From Lewinellaceae bacterium (GTDB taxonomy: Bacteria; Bacteroidota; Bacteroidia; Chitinophagales; Saprospiraceae): a stretch of 64,000 nucleotides of DNA. Positions 36,801 through 45,589 of the stretch are shown here, in pieces; within the stretch, counting starts at the first letter, position 1; every line of letters begins with the position of its first letter. Position numbers and translations under genes: made by a program. The notes beneath the pieces are model-generated. The model was given only the letters and a program-made list of their open reading frames with translations, did not search any database and had not been told where the DNA came from. Location: NCBI GenBank assembly GCA_020636075.1, contig JACJYO010000007.1, positions 124,001 through 188,000 of the forward strand, in the 5' to 3' direction.

Positions 36801-38041
36801 TGGCCTTTCAGGCGGTAGCTGCGTTCGCGGGCGAGCAAATCCCGGTAAATCTTTTTGACCCGGCGTTTGCTGGCGGCATCTGTATTGACATCGTATTGGA
36901 AAATCTCACTGTCCTTGCAAAGCATGGCGCGCGATTTGTCGATGTCCAACTGCCCAACTTTGCGTTGTTCGCGCAATTCCGTGATCCACTTTGTGAAAAA
37001 TTCATAATTCATTGAATCGCGCGGAATATGCAGTCGCGTGATGGCCCGGACCCCCTCGATATCGGCTATTTCATTGATCAGATCGGATAGCCGTATGTCG
37101 CGAAACATATCCGTCTTTTCGAGTTCGTCGTCTTCAATAAAGCCGCTTTCCAGGGCAGGCCCTTCAAAAATTTCTTCAATGCGGTAGTTGCGCTCCGCAT
37201 CGGTGTAGGGGTAGGGTTTGTCCAGCATCTGGTCGATGGTGTAAAACCGGATAGTCGGGGAAAAGTAGCGGTAGATTTCGATGAAAATCTGTGCCAGCAC
37301 TTTTTCCGGATCGGCATCGGGTTTTAGTACCACATTGATATCGACCGTGAATTTTTGCGGCCGTACGGGAATTACATTGATAAAATCTTCGCAGAGGTTG
37401 CGGTGTTTGTGCAGGCGTTTTAACACCGCTTCGTGCACCTTGTCTTCAGCGGGGGTTTCGTTTATATCCTCTTCGTACTGGACGAGCACATTGTAAAGCC
37501 CTTCCAGTTCAAGTGGCCGGTGGCTTGCTACCGGGGCATTGCCCAAAGTAGTCAGGCGTCCGCGTTTGGGGGCGCAGGAGCAGGTTTCGGCGCAAGGGTC
37601 TTCGCTTGCCTGATGCTGATGGCCTTCCTTTTCGGTCCATTCCTGGTCGACATAAATCGGCACTTCGTAGCTGGTGCTTTTTTCGATCCAGACATTGCGC
37701 ACGCCATCCACATCCAGGATCAATTTTCGGTAGTCATTGATGGTGATTGCGCAGGTATGCAACAGTTCTTTTGCAGTGTAAAAAATACAGTTCCAGGTCG
37801 TATCGCCTGGGTTTTTATACGTGATCAGGTCCTGGATTTTAAATTTTGTGCGGTAGCCCATTTCGGTAATGGCGTAGCACAGCGCCTCCAACAGGGTAAT
37901 ACCCGGGTCGGGCGTATTGTAGTCCGTCCACTTGTCCCCGGCGAGTTTGCCAAGATGTTCAATACCCTCCCGGCGCAGCAGATTGAAATCCTGCGAGGCG
38001 GGTAGCGGATTGTTCCGGTCGATCACTTCATAGTCTTGCAT
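33812..38041 (-). CDS. very large baseplate wedge protein (Afp12-like, gp6 family), cluster 2
   Basis: A 1409-aa homologue of the 916-aa cluster 1 protein. WTDYNTPDPGITLLEALCYA near the start and DPYSFRATVVLPCW near the end align with cluster 1. Inserts explain the extra ~490 residues: a long coiled coil at about 525-630 (LEFLNDDIAELQERVHKLD, AKNLEKELGQIAQSIAGLQT), a KKKKAHKKAHKKSC patch near 718, and an AT-rich segment at about 925-1120 after a C-x-H-C-x-x-CC cluster (DACDHCGDCCFEIGMVEMPE). A second cysteine cluster is CLCQGCNHNEDPYSF. The inserts probably project from the baseplate and could bind metal or targets; that is inference. Confidence 0.85.
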   Translation of the reverse strand: MQDYEVIDRNNPLPASQDFNLLRREGIEHLGKLAGDKWTDYNTPDPGITLLEALCYAITEMGYRTKFKIQDLITYKNPGDTTWNCIFYTAKELLHTCAITINDYRKLILDVDGVRNVWIEKSTSYEVPIYVDQEWTEKEGHQHQASEDPCAETCSCAPKRGRLTTLGNAPVASHRPLELEGLYNVLVQYEEDINETPAEDKVHEAVLKRLHKHRNLCEDFINVIPVRPQKFTVDINVVLKPDADPEKVLAQIFIEIYRYFSPTIRFYTIDQMLDKPYPYTDAERNYRIEEIFEGPALESGFIEDDELEKTDMFRDIRLSDLINEIADIEGVRAITRLHIPRDSMNYEFFTKWITELREQRKVGQLDIDKSRAMLCKDSEIFQYDVNTDAASKRRVKKIYRDLLARERSYRLKGHQTDFAVPTGEYSDLDVYVPVKNDLPHIYGVHPVYGIPGSTDLALREAQAKQLKGYLLLFDQLLANHLAQLAHLNKIFSFCDTQHTQYFQVLHQDVQYNLDELFIGDEQALTWKNELLGFENQQEEKSVELEFLNDDIAELQERVHKLDKALMENPADKRLKRKLHTASKTLLDEQTEAKNLEKELGQIAQSIAGLQTKIGQAEKAIGAVADRMAEVLKGLLDAPKLFVRRRSRMLNHLLARFGENTTEYDHLMQLLSDGSPIDLERRLIVDKMRLLKDYVRVSNRRSKGFSYWGTPTGKKKKAHKKAHKKSCGGKSISGLERRVSRLLGYSEVGREYLTPSWVEVEPLPGKAGKTGNAVIRCFTDDADHRLLFNSKEVTNQECCIDEFIQILIERGSDPHNYQQHCEERSDKTTYFFGLYDGDIPLGMSRRFNTGKESKAYQERLGEQFKNLFQVEGMHLVEHILLRPKTDEVLQYADKNPYDTETPPAEPVKLLCIDLDACDHCGDCCFEIGMVEMPEITETKEEKDTLGTTITIKVVNLDIQFINPFNPEKAKLVAKDESGTANLPKDKKEALQSAIQNLKNYSLSDDKKTVIISGADKYPLATIALTNLPVKKPKVSEITSIIKETLVNNQIIFSFPSPFKSDQRLHVRDFDHADENVSAYKLDALLKGIYKIDGSRISKIGDKKISIPIRDGSKNVAQIEAQTNDEPNEEVARKVREALLRCLSVRSFKIRITRLPKEKCFNDEAWALEISALKNAQDPASDRIVFYRRVYQVEDTWKKPLMAFRKYEQLSDYLARIRVVANEEENYRVLAHGARFSIALQDDQGFTLAQTDYVFDNAAEAETWAEDMRRAFAFEQQRNCLCQGCNHNEDPYSFRATVVLPCWSKRAQNKAFRLYTEQTLRLETPGHIDLRIVWLGMGAMRRFEAIYRKWLLEMVENNGMPELEVVNKLVHELDHLKDCADCAPCDHSKGGVPEPITPDAHDTPHEDDAPQ

Positions 38042-38095
38042 AGGGCGTTGTTGGATGGTTTAGTAGTAGATTTTGGGCATTTCAGTCCTGATCAA

Positions 38096-41000
38096 TCATT
38101 TTGACCTGATACTTATATTTGCCGGATATCTAAGGCGATTTAATTTTGATTTCAGGATATTACTAATGCTGGAATTATTCCCAGAGACGGCTCCCCGGTC
38201 AACATTGCCTGCTATTTTGGTGTAAGGCCCCTTGCCTGCCTTACCCGATTCATTGAGATTTTTTTCCCAAGAGGTTATAATTGGATCGAAGCTTATAGCA
38301 TACCGTACTTTCTTATTTCGAAAAGCCCAATATTTCTGATCAAGGGGGGGGGGCTTTACGCTACCCGTTGAAGGGCGAATATTGATACTCCATGGAAGTT
38401 TCGTCGACCCTGGTTTTTTGCCTGGTTTGGGCGCTGGTTTGGGGGGCTCAATAACTGCCGGTGCACAGGGGTCCGGCTGTGGTTCCGGTTCGTACAGCTC
38501 GATCAGGTGTTGCGCCGCCGACACGAGAATTGACCGGGAAGTACAGGGGCGGATGCTCAGTTCCATACCGCGCATAGTCGGGTAATACGTATGGAGCACG
38601 TTTTCCCAGAATTCTATCAATTCGTCGGTGTTTTCCAGGCTGTGCTGGCAGTCGGGGAGCAATTCGAATTCGGCATAAAGCACGACCGGGTCGTTGCCGG
38701 TTGGGCTTTGGGTTTGTTGCAGTTCTTCGGTTATTGAAACAGCTCTTGGCATAAAGCCCTCAGCGCTGATGACCAACACCTGGCCCCATTCCAGACCGGT
38801 AAACAGGTACTTGCCAAAGTCCGGTTGTTTTTCCGCTTGTTTGCTTTCATCCTCTAAATTATAGATGCGGGCATTATCTATCAATTGATTTGCATTTCCA
38901 TCTGCAATTTTTACCTGAAAATTAAGGTTGATTTTTTTGGGAAATAATCTAACATCAATTTTTCCCTTTCCGAGAATAATGGATTTTTCACCATAATCAG
39001 ATGAGCTAAGAAGGAGGAGATTGTTAATTCTATCTTTAGAAACAGTTATACTATCTCCAGGATTAAGCTGTATACTGCACGTTAATATCGCGTTGAACCC
39101 ATTTTTAACTTCTATTGTAAATTCCGTTTGCGGCGGATCAGAAATTTCTTCTAATTCTATGTGAAACCCAGGGACTGGATTTGTCGCTTCAATTGGCACC
39201 CAGTCAATCACCTCCACCAATTGGTTATCCGCTTTGACATACTGTAAAATCCGGGTGCCGAATCCATCTTTCTCTATGGAAACCCGGTCGCCGTCAGCCA
39301 ACGGAAATTTAAACCTTCCGTATTCATCCGTTGCAACCTGCAGATTGGTGCCTAGAATTTGGAGCAATGCCTGTGAAATTTTATTCGCATAATTGCCATT
39401 AGCATCCATGGGGGGCTTCACTACCTCGCCTTCAACATCTTTAAACAGTTCATCCTCCGGCGCGCAGCAAGCGTCTTTGCAATGAAACATCCGGAAGTCG
39501 GTGATAAAGTTCACATACGTCCGTTCTTCAATAAAATTGATCACATCGGAGGCGTACACGCGCCCGTCAAAGCGGACATCCACGCTGTCTTCAAATGCCC
39601 AGGGGGTGAGGTATTGCACAAGTTCTTCATTGAGCTGTCGCAAAAAAGTACCCTTGTCGATGCCCTCATTAAACTGCACCCGAAAGGCCACCAAAACCTC
39701 CTCGTACACCGGGTTTTTAGCATGCACTTGTACAAAGGGCGCCGTACGACGGCCGAGTTCCTTTTCAATCTCTTTCAACACCCGGTTGCTGTTTTTGGGC
39801 TGTAACCGGTTGCCGCCGACGCGGTTGCGGAAGTCCGGAATGGCTACGAGCATGACATGCCCGGGCGCGAGTTGTTCGCCACAAGCGCTAATGGCGGTTT
39901 GTTCTTTCAATTCATCCTCCGTAAGGCAGGGGTTTTTGGCCGGTTTCCGGCAAATACAATCCGGATCGCTGACCGGGATCGCCTTCACTTTATAGACCGC
40001 CGGGAAATGACTCAGTACCAGGTGTTCATAGTCCCAAACGGTCACGGCGCGGCCTTTGTGGCGAATGCGTTCGGAGGCTTCCATGTAAAAGGATAACCCC
40101 TTGTCGGCCGGGCGGCCGCCAAACGATTCGTAGGGCTGTTTAACGCTTTTTACCGCATCCACTTTTTCTTTCAGGCCGCTGATTTTACCGCTGCTGAGTG
40201 GCAAGGCGTAATGCCCGGGATTGTGCCCCTGATCATCAAAGATGGCCGTTACGGCTTGCGCCTGAATGGAAATCAGGCGTGGAAACCGGTCAGGGTTGTT
40301 GCTCACCGAAGCGCAGAGCCAGAACTGGCCCTCCGGCAACAGGGTGTTTTGGGCCGTCATATCCTTCGGCAGGCTGAATAAAATAATCCCGGTTGTTTGC
40401 AGTGCGAAGGTGTCGTCATTCAAAACAGCGTCCATCGGCAACGGATGCCACTCGTTTTCGCTCAGGTAAGACCAATGGACGGCGGGCGGGTTGCCTTCGT
40501 CGTCTGCCTGGGTGCCTTCTTCAAACTTGAACAACAGCGACAGGTTTTGCCCCTGTTCCGGTGTCAGCGCTTCAATACCGATGAGCAGATGGCCGGTTTG
40601 CAGTTCGGCCTGGTTGTACTGGTGGCTTTCATCGGGCAGCAACACCCGGTCGAGCGGGTTGCCAAACTGGAATTGCGGGAAGAGGTACCACCTGGGCTGC
40701 GACTCGGTTTCCGGCACCTGGGCATTGACAGACAGGCCGCCGGTCAGCGCATCCAGGTCCAGTATTTCACCAAAGTTTTTGGCGGGGAAGACAGGCACAA
40801 AACCGAATGGATAGAGGTGGAAAAACTGGTCTACGCCTGGGGTTAGATCGCTGAATGCCAAGGTAGAATCGTATTCGATGGAGATGTATTCGGCTTGGAG
40901 AGCTAATCCACTCAAAGCAACATCTTGGATTTGATTCGTAGATAAATCTGCCAACTTAATTCTAAAAAATCCATTAGAAACACTATTTCCAAATTCGCCA

Positions 41001-43177
41001 TAATCCGGATTAATCGTTCTGTCTAATGGTTCACCAGAGGGTAAATCATTGGGGTCTAAACTCCAGGTTGAAAGGCTGGTTGTATTCGATGCTTTATCAG
41101 TAGAATTTTCTGGTTTTAACCAATGTTTATCTTTTAGAAATGTCAGGTTAAAATTAGGAGTACCAGCAGAAGTGATATCCCCTTTCCATTGGACATAGGC
41201 ATTAAATTTTGAGATCTTTTTTGAAAAAAGTTCTACAGAACCAACATATAATGGCGAGCCATTGCTAGGCAATTGTGTAAATGCAAAAAATGTTTTGCTG
41301 TTTTCAACGACCTGAAAAGCATTTTGCACATGCAGGTCTTTTAGCCCATTTGCCACAAGGTTAGATGTGATTGAGTAAGGCCAAAATTTCTCACCAACCA
41401 TTGCGCGAAGAGTTAACTCTGAATCAATAACAAGGTTTTTATAATCGGGTGGCGTAATAAAATTTTCGGCATCCAGGTTTTTTATTTCCACCTTGAGCAC
41501 AGGTGCGTTGGTTGGAAACAGGTCGCCGGGGTGGAGCTTGGGGTCAAAGGGGATGATTTTTGGTGCTGCTACTTTAAGTAGAATCCGTATGAAATCAGGG
41601 TTGCCAGATTGGGCGGGCACTTTTTCGTACCATATATCAAGTGCTGCATCCTTTGGAGGTGCAACAGGGGGGACTCTAATCCATCCCTTTTCTCCAGTCA
41701 GCCAAATATCAAATACTTGCTCCAGGCTGGTTTCTTTGACCTCTTTCAAGATATCAGCTATTCCTTTCGCCTTAAGTTCAATAACCCGGAGCCCTCCGGA
41801 TAACAGCAATTGAGGGCTGGCAATGGCAAATCCGATACGGGCAGCGTTGAGAAAATCGCCCGGGGGTTGCAAAAAATTACAAATGGTGCGTTGCGTCTCT
41901 TCGTCGCGCCCACCTACGCCGAAGGTGTCGAAGGAGGTTTCAGGCTGGAGGAAGGGTGTGCCGTAGCCGTCGATCGAATTGGCTACCGGGTTGGCGTGGA
42001 AGTCCACCACCCGGGTTTTGGTTTCGGCATCCCGTTCGATGTACACATTTTTGATTTCCCGAACGACTGCCCGGTTGGGTACGAACGGCGCGGCTATCCC
42101 ACGCGAGCCCTGTTTGGTTTTGTACAAAATGTCTTTGCCCGAATCAGGCTCCGTACCGGCCAGTAAGGGCGTCCCGTTTTCGACAGTGTAGGTATTGATG
42201 CCTTTGGCCAGCTCAAAGATCGCATGCACCCGGTCGGGTTCGGCGGGGCGTTCCGAAAGGTGAAGCACGTCTTTGTAAAAAAACTCCAGGTGGCGGCGCG
42301 TCACGTCGTTCAGGTCTTCCTGCAGATGTTTGAACAATTCCAGAAAGGCGATCAGCAGGGCAAGATGCGGCTGGTGCTTGGGGTACTTTTCGAGGGCGAA
42401 TGCAAGGTGTTCATGACTGTCTGCTACGATGTCCGATACTGCCTGGTAAAAGGTCTGGAAAATATCGTCGATATAAAAAGATGCCTCGATCAGCGGGCTT
42501 ATGTCCTCCTCCGGCTCGTTGTCCGTTTCATTGTCGACAGGGGTGCTGTTGTATATGGAGTCATCGGCTTTGAGCGTATGACTGTCAAAGCCCCAAACCG
42601 TGTTTTTTGAAATTTGAAGGTCCAAAATTTTAAGCGACTTCTTCGCTTCCTTATCCTCGGGATCCACCATGGATTCCAGCGCCCGCGCATACGCTATAGC
42701 CTTTTGGAGCTGCATGCCGAGGTTTGAGCGAACAAGAAGTTCCAACTCGCTGCGCAAGGGATTTTCGTCCGTAGCAGCTGCCAACCACCGCTGGAGCTGC
42801 TCGGCCAACGTATAAACCGGCACAAAAAGTTGGGCGTAATTTGCTTCCGTGGGCTCTGCGTATAATTGTTGGCGGTAGGCCAGGTAGTCCTTTTCCAACC
42901 CGGCAGGGTCGCTCAAAACGACCGTGGCCAGCACAACTGCCAGGTCTTGCTCCAGAAATTCAGCCCAGGTCACGATTGAACCGTCATCTTCCTCGGGCAG
43001 GGGGAAGAAGCGAATCTTGCCGGCATATGTCTTGATTTGCACGAGCAGATCCTCCAACTTTCGATCATCGAGCTTTACATTTTTTGGATTCAGCGCGTCC
43101 AACAGGCGATTCATACGCCCGGTACCGTCGCGCAGGTCCGGTCTGTGTTTTCGGCAATGTTGGCAGCTGCAGCTCAT
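38096..43177 (-). CDS. giant baseplate wedge protein with C-terminal extension (Afp11-like), cluster 2
   Basis: A 1693-aa homologue of the 1033-aa cluster 1 protein. The start MSCSCQHCRKH is cysteine-rich. PYESFGGRPADKGLSFYMEA and ERIRHKGRAVTVWDYEHLVL (about 1015-1050) mark the gp6-like core, which ends near residue 1250. The remaining ~440 residues are unique: beta-rich segments like carboxypeptidase-regulatory/Ig-type domains (YGRFKFPLADGDRVSIEKDG, KYLFTGLEWGQVLVISAEGF), then a proline/lysine linker (PPKPAPKPGKKPGSTKLP) and a short tail. A run of ten C (38344-38353) lies in the tail. The ATG overlaps the gp25-like stop (ATGA). Confidence 0.87.
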   Translation of the reverse strand: MSCSCQHCRKHRPDLRDGTGRMNRLLDALNPKNVKLDDRKLEDLLVQIKTYAGKIRFFPLPEEDDGSIVTWAEFLEQDLAVVLATVVLSDPAGLEKDYLAYRQQLYAEPTEANYAQLFVPVYTLAEQLQRWLAAATDENPLRSELELLVRSNLGMQLQKAIAYARALESMVDPEDKEAKKSLKILDLQISKNTVWGFDSHTLKADDSIYNSTPVDNETDNEPEEDISPLIEASFYIDDIFQTFYQAVSDIVADSHEHLAFALEKYPKHQPHLALLIAFLELFKHLQEDLNDVTRRHLEFFYKDVLHLSERPAEPDRVHAIFELAKGINTYTVENGTPLLAGTEPDSGKDILYKTKQGSRGIAAPFVPNRAVVREIKNVYIERDAETKTRVVDFHANPVANSIDGYGTPFLQPETSFDTFGVGGRDEETQRTICNFLQPPGDFLNAARIGFAIASPQLLLSGGLRVIELKAKGIADILKEVKETSLEQVFDIWLTGEKGWIRVPPVAPPKDAALDIWYEKVPAQSGNPDFIRILLKVAAPKIIPFDPKLHPGDLFPTNAPVLKVEIKNLDAENFITPPDYKNLVIDSELTLRAMVGEKFWPYSITSNLVANGLKDLHVQNAFQVVENSKTFFAFTQLPSNGSPLYVGSVELFSKKISKFNAYVQWKGDITSAGTPNFNLTFLKDKHWLKPENSTDKASNTTSLSTWSLDPNDLPSGEPLDRTINPDYGEFGNSVSNGFFRIKLADLSTNQIQDVALSGLALQAEYISIEYDSTLAFSDLTPGVDQFFHLYPFGFVPVFPAKNFGEILDLDALTGGLSVNAQVPETESQPRWYLFPQFQFGNPLDRVLLPDESHQYNQAELQTGHLLIGIEALTPEQGQNLSLLFKFEEGTQADDEGNPPAVHWSYLSENEWHPLPMDAVLNDDTFALQTTGIILFSLPKDMTAQNTLLPEGQFWLCASVSNNPDRFPRLISIQAQAVTAIFDDQGHNPGHYALPLSSGKISGLKEKVDAVKSVKQPYESFGGRPADKGLSFYMEASERIRHKGRAVTVWDYEHLVLSHFPAVYKVKAIPVSDPDCICRKPAKNPCLTEDELKEQTAISACGEQLAPGHVMLVAIPDFRNRVGGNRLQPKNSNRVLKEIEKELGRRTAPFVQVHAKNPVYEEVLVAFRVQFNEGIDKGTFLRQLNEELVQYLTPWAFEDSVDVRFDGRVYASDVINFIEERTYVNFITDFRMFHCKDACCAPEDELFKDVEGEVVKPPMDANGNYANKISQALLQILGTNLQVATDEYGRFKFPLADGDRVSIEKDGFGTRILQYVKADNQLVEVIDWVPIEATNPVPGFHIELEEISDPPQTEFTIEVKNGFNAILTCSIQLNPGDSITVSKDRINNLLLLSSSDYGEKSIILGKGKIDVRLFPKKINLNFQVKIADGNANQLIDNARIYNLEDESKQAEKQPDFGKYLFTGLEWGQVLVISAEGFMPRAVSITEELQQTQSPTGNDPVVLYAEFELLPDCQHSLENTDELIEFWENVLHTYYPTMRGMELSIRPCTSRSILVSAAQHLIELYEPEPQPDPCAPAVIEPPKPAPKPGKKPGSTKLPWSINIRPSTGSVKPPPLDQKYWAFRNKKVRYAISFDPIITSWEKNLNESGKAGKGPYTKIAGNVDRGAVSGNNSSISNILKSKLNRLRYPANISIRSK

Positions 43178-43659
43178 AGTTGACGGTTTCTTGCTTCGGT
43201 GAGGTAAAAGGGAAAGACGTAGTTGTAGCGGGTATTGGCCGTGATCACGAAATATTGCAGTGTGATCAGCAATTTGCCGAGATCATCCGGGTTGGGCTGT
43301 GCCTGGTCATACGCCGTGGTGATGTCCAGATTTTCGAGGATAACCCGCGGTTCGTGCTCGAGTACGGCTTCTTCGATGAATTGCTTGATCAGGGCAACAT
43401 TCTGCGCTGTAATATTTTCAAATAAAAAAGGCTGAAGGTTGCACCCGAACGTCGGTTGCACCACGCGTGTGCCGCGAAAGGTGTGAATAATGATGTACAG
43501 GCTGCGCTCTATGATTGGGATAAGGATGCGCCCGTCCTCCGGACGGATGACTTCATTTCCGTCTACCATCACAATACCTTCCGGCGCCGTGCGGGAAAAT
43601 GTGGGCGGGAAGGCCCAGCCGCTGCCCAGGAATGCCGTTTCTTTTTCGTATGTTTTCAT
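43174..43659 (-). CDS. gp25-like baseplate protein (Afp9-like), cluster 2
   Basis: A 161-aa gp25-fold protein: TAFLGSGWAFPPTF at the start, IIHTFRGTRVVQPTFGCNLQ in the middle, then EHEPRVILENLDITT and a C-terminal strand pair. It is 23 residues longer than the cluster 1 copy, mainly in a loop near the N-terminus (GIVMVDGNEVIRPEDGRILI). It sits 3 bp after PAAR and is coupled by ATGA to the giant baseplate gene. Confidence 0.9.
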   Translation of the reverse strand: MKTYEKETAFLGSGWAFPPTFSRTAPEGIVMVDGNEVIRPEDGRILIPIIERSLYIIIHTFRGTRVVQPTFGCNLQPFLFENITAQNVALIKQFIEEAVLEHEPRVILENLDITTAYDQAQPNPDDLGKLLITLQYFVITANTRYNYVFPFYLTEARNRQL

Positions 43660-43662
43660 GGT

Positions 43663-43959
43663 TCAATCGCCAATTAGTACTGTTGCAAAACCCGCGCTGA
43701 TCATACCGCCATGCGCCGTAGCGTCACCCAGCCGCGCAGCGCCCTGGCCACCGATCTTTACCGTAGCCGAACCTTGTTGAATAATATCCGGCGCCGGGCT
43801 CACGCAGAGGCACTGATTGCCCATGGTAGCAGCCGGTTGGCCGCCGATGAGCACGGTAGGGACGCCTGGCGGTAGTATCGGACCACCGACGTGCGGTACG
43901 AGCAGGGTAACTTGCGGACAAGTATGCATATCGCCCAAACGGGCTGCGGGCTTTCCCAT
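43663..43959 (-). CDS. PAAR-domain spike tip (Afp10-like), cluster 2
   Basis: A 98-aa PAAR protein with three visible repeats: MGKPAARLGDMHTC, VPTVLIGGQPAATMGN and SATVKIGGQGAARLGD, ending FATVLIGD. Histidine and cysteines (DMHTCPQV, CLCVSP) fit the zinc site at the apex. No effector extension is fused. It follows the spike gene after a 13-bp gap. Confidence 0.93.
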   Translation of the reverse strand: MGKPAARLGDMHTCPQVTLLVPHVGGPILPPGVPTVLIGGQPAATMGNQCLCVSPAPDIIQQGSATVKIGGQGAARLGDATAHGGMISAGFATVLIGD

Positions 43960-43972
43960 GATGGATTGTTTT

Positions 43973-45586
43973 TTAGTTCAGCATAATGGTTCCGCCTTTC
44001 ACGACAACCTGGGCGGAAGCGTTGATCTCAATATTCGATTGATCAATTTTTATCGTATTGCCGCCAACTTTTAGTTCGATCACATTGCTTTGCCCATCCA
44101 ACGTGATCGAACAACTTCCCGATTCGAGTTTGATGGTTTTGGCACTGTCATCAAATTCAAGCAGTTGGCTCTCCGGGCTTTTGTAACCAAACTTTTGCTC
44201 CGTCCCATCGGCCGCAATTCCCGGCAGTTTGTCGCGGCTGTACAAACAGCCCATGATTACCGGGTAGCGGGGGTCGTTGGCAATAAAGCCTACCAATACC
44301 TCGTCGTCTTTTTGCGGGCGGAGGTACAGTCCATGCCCGGCGCCTGCTTCGGGTGTGAGCACACGTGCCCAGATGCCCGCACCGTCGGGATCTACGAGCG
44401 GGAGTTTGATTTTAACTTTAAAATCCGGGTCACTGCTGTCGCCTTCTTCGATGACGATGCCAATTTGCAAACCCGGCACATCGGGCAACAGCCCTTTTGC
44501 CGAGCCGTTTTCAGCGGCTATTTTGCGGTAAAACCAATCCTGATCCCAGCCAAACTGAATTTCTGTTTCCCAGCCTTTGTCGTATTGGTGTGCAATGCCT
44601 GTAATAAATGCCAGGCCGTTGAAGCGCGCGCCAACGCCGATTAGCTCGACCGTTTGTCCGATCCGCAAACTTGCCTCCCCGCGAATGCGTGCGCGCCCGC
44701 AAGTTGTGGACAAGTGGCTTTGTTGGGCTTTGCCATTTGCCCATGCGCTGAGTTGCTGGGCACCCAGATGCCCGGCGTGAAAAGCGATTTCTTCGATGTT
44801 CAACTTGCCGGCAAGCACGGATTCGCCCAGGTTGCCGGGCTCCTGCAAACTGCTTTGTCCATCCTCCTGCGAGACTTCCTGTTTGGTGAAATCCCAGGCC
44901 TTGGCTGTTGCTTTTTTTAACTGCCGTCGGGCATCCATTTCGGCTTCAATGTCCAACAGATTATGCCCGAATTGGGCTTTGAAATCCGCCTTTGCTGCAA
45001 TGGCGGGGCTAATGATCTTCAGCACGCCGTCATCGGTTGATACCAATTTGCCGTTCGCTTCGGAGCGCATGACGATAAAATCCCAGGGCAGCGTATCGTA
45101 CATGACCATTTGCGGATGCTGAATTGGCATGTCGGCAATCTCAGTTTGCAGCCCTGCTGCCTGTGCGAGTTGCTGGATAATTTTTTTGTCGGTCTCATCG
45201 GTGAAAAACTGCGTGCGCCGGGTAAGTGTCAGCTTAACGGCTTCGTCCTTTGCCTCGATGATTAGTCGGGATTGCCCGATTTCCGGCGCGCTGACGGCAT
45301 GCCGGGTAATAATCCCCTTAAATACGGTATCGAGGGTGCTGCTGTTGGCGTAGCCGAGTAAAATTTCGAGCGCGTTGCCCGGCAAAAAGGTCGTTTCATT
45401 GCTTAAATCAAAATCCTGTTTCGCCACATTCCCATCAGAGAACACCACTTGGGCGTACGCAACCTTATTGAAACTTCGAAAAACACTGAGCGATACCAGG
45501 CCGGTTTCGCTGCTGATCGGCTTGTTGTTTACAAGGATCCGGTGAAATACCGTATCGTTCGATGTTTGTTGCGTACGTGCTGCCAT
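43973..45586 (-). CDS. VgrG-like hub/spike protein (Afp8-like, gp27-gp5 fusion), cluster 2
   Basis: A 537-aa hub/spike. The gp27-like hub carries NALEILLGYANSSTLDTVFK and YDTLPWDFIVMRSEANGK. An OB-fold gp5-like domain at about 365-450 reads GAGIWARVLTPEAGAGHGLY, LRPQKDDEVLVGFIANDP, RYPVIMGCLYS. The C-terminus is a short needle ending VVKGGTIMLN. It shows clear homology to the cluster 1 spike throughout, with no added catalytic domain. Confidence 0.92.
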   Translation of the reverse strand: MAARTQQTSNDTVFHRILVNNKPISSETGLVSLSVFRSFNKVAYAQVVFSDGNVAKQDFDLSNETTFLPGNALEILLGYANSSTLDTVFKGIITRHAVSAPEIGQSRLIIEAKDEAVKLTLTRRTQFFTDETDKKIIQQLAQAAGLQTEIADMPIQHPQMVMYDTLPWDFIVMRSEANGKLVSTDDGVLKIISPAIAAKADFKAQFGHNLLDIEAEMDARRQLKKATAKAWDFTKQEVSQEDGQSSLQEPGNLGESVLAGKLNIEEIAFHAGHLGAQQLSAWANGKAQQSHLSTTCGRARIRGEASLRIGQTVELIGVGARFNGLAFITGIAHQYDKGWETEIQFGWDQDWFYRKIAAENGSAKGLLPDVPGLQIGIVIEEGDSSDPDFKVKIKLPLVDPDGAGIWARVLTPEAGAGHGLYLRPQKDDEVLVGFIANDPRYPVIMGCLYSRDKLPGIAADGTEQKFGYKSPESQLLEFDDSAKTIKLESGSCSITLDGQSNVIELKVGGNTIKIDQSNIEINASAQVVVKGGTIMLN

Positions 45587-45589
45587 GGT

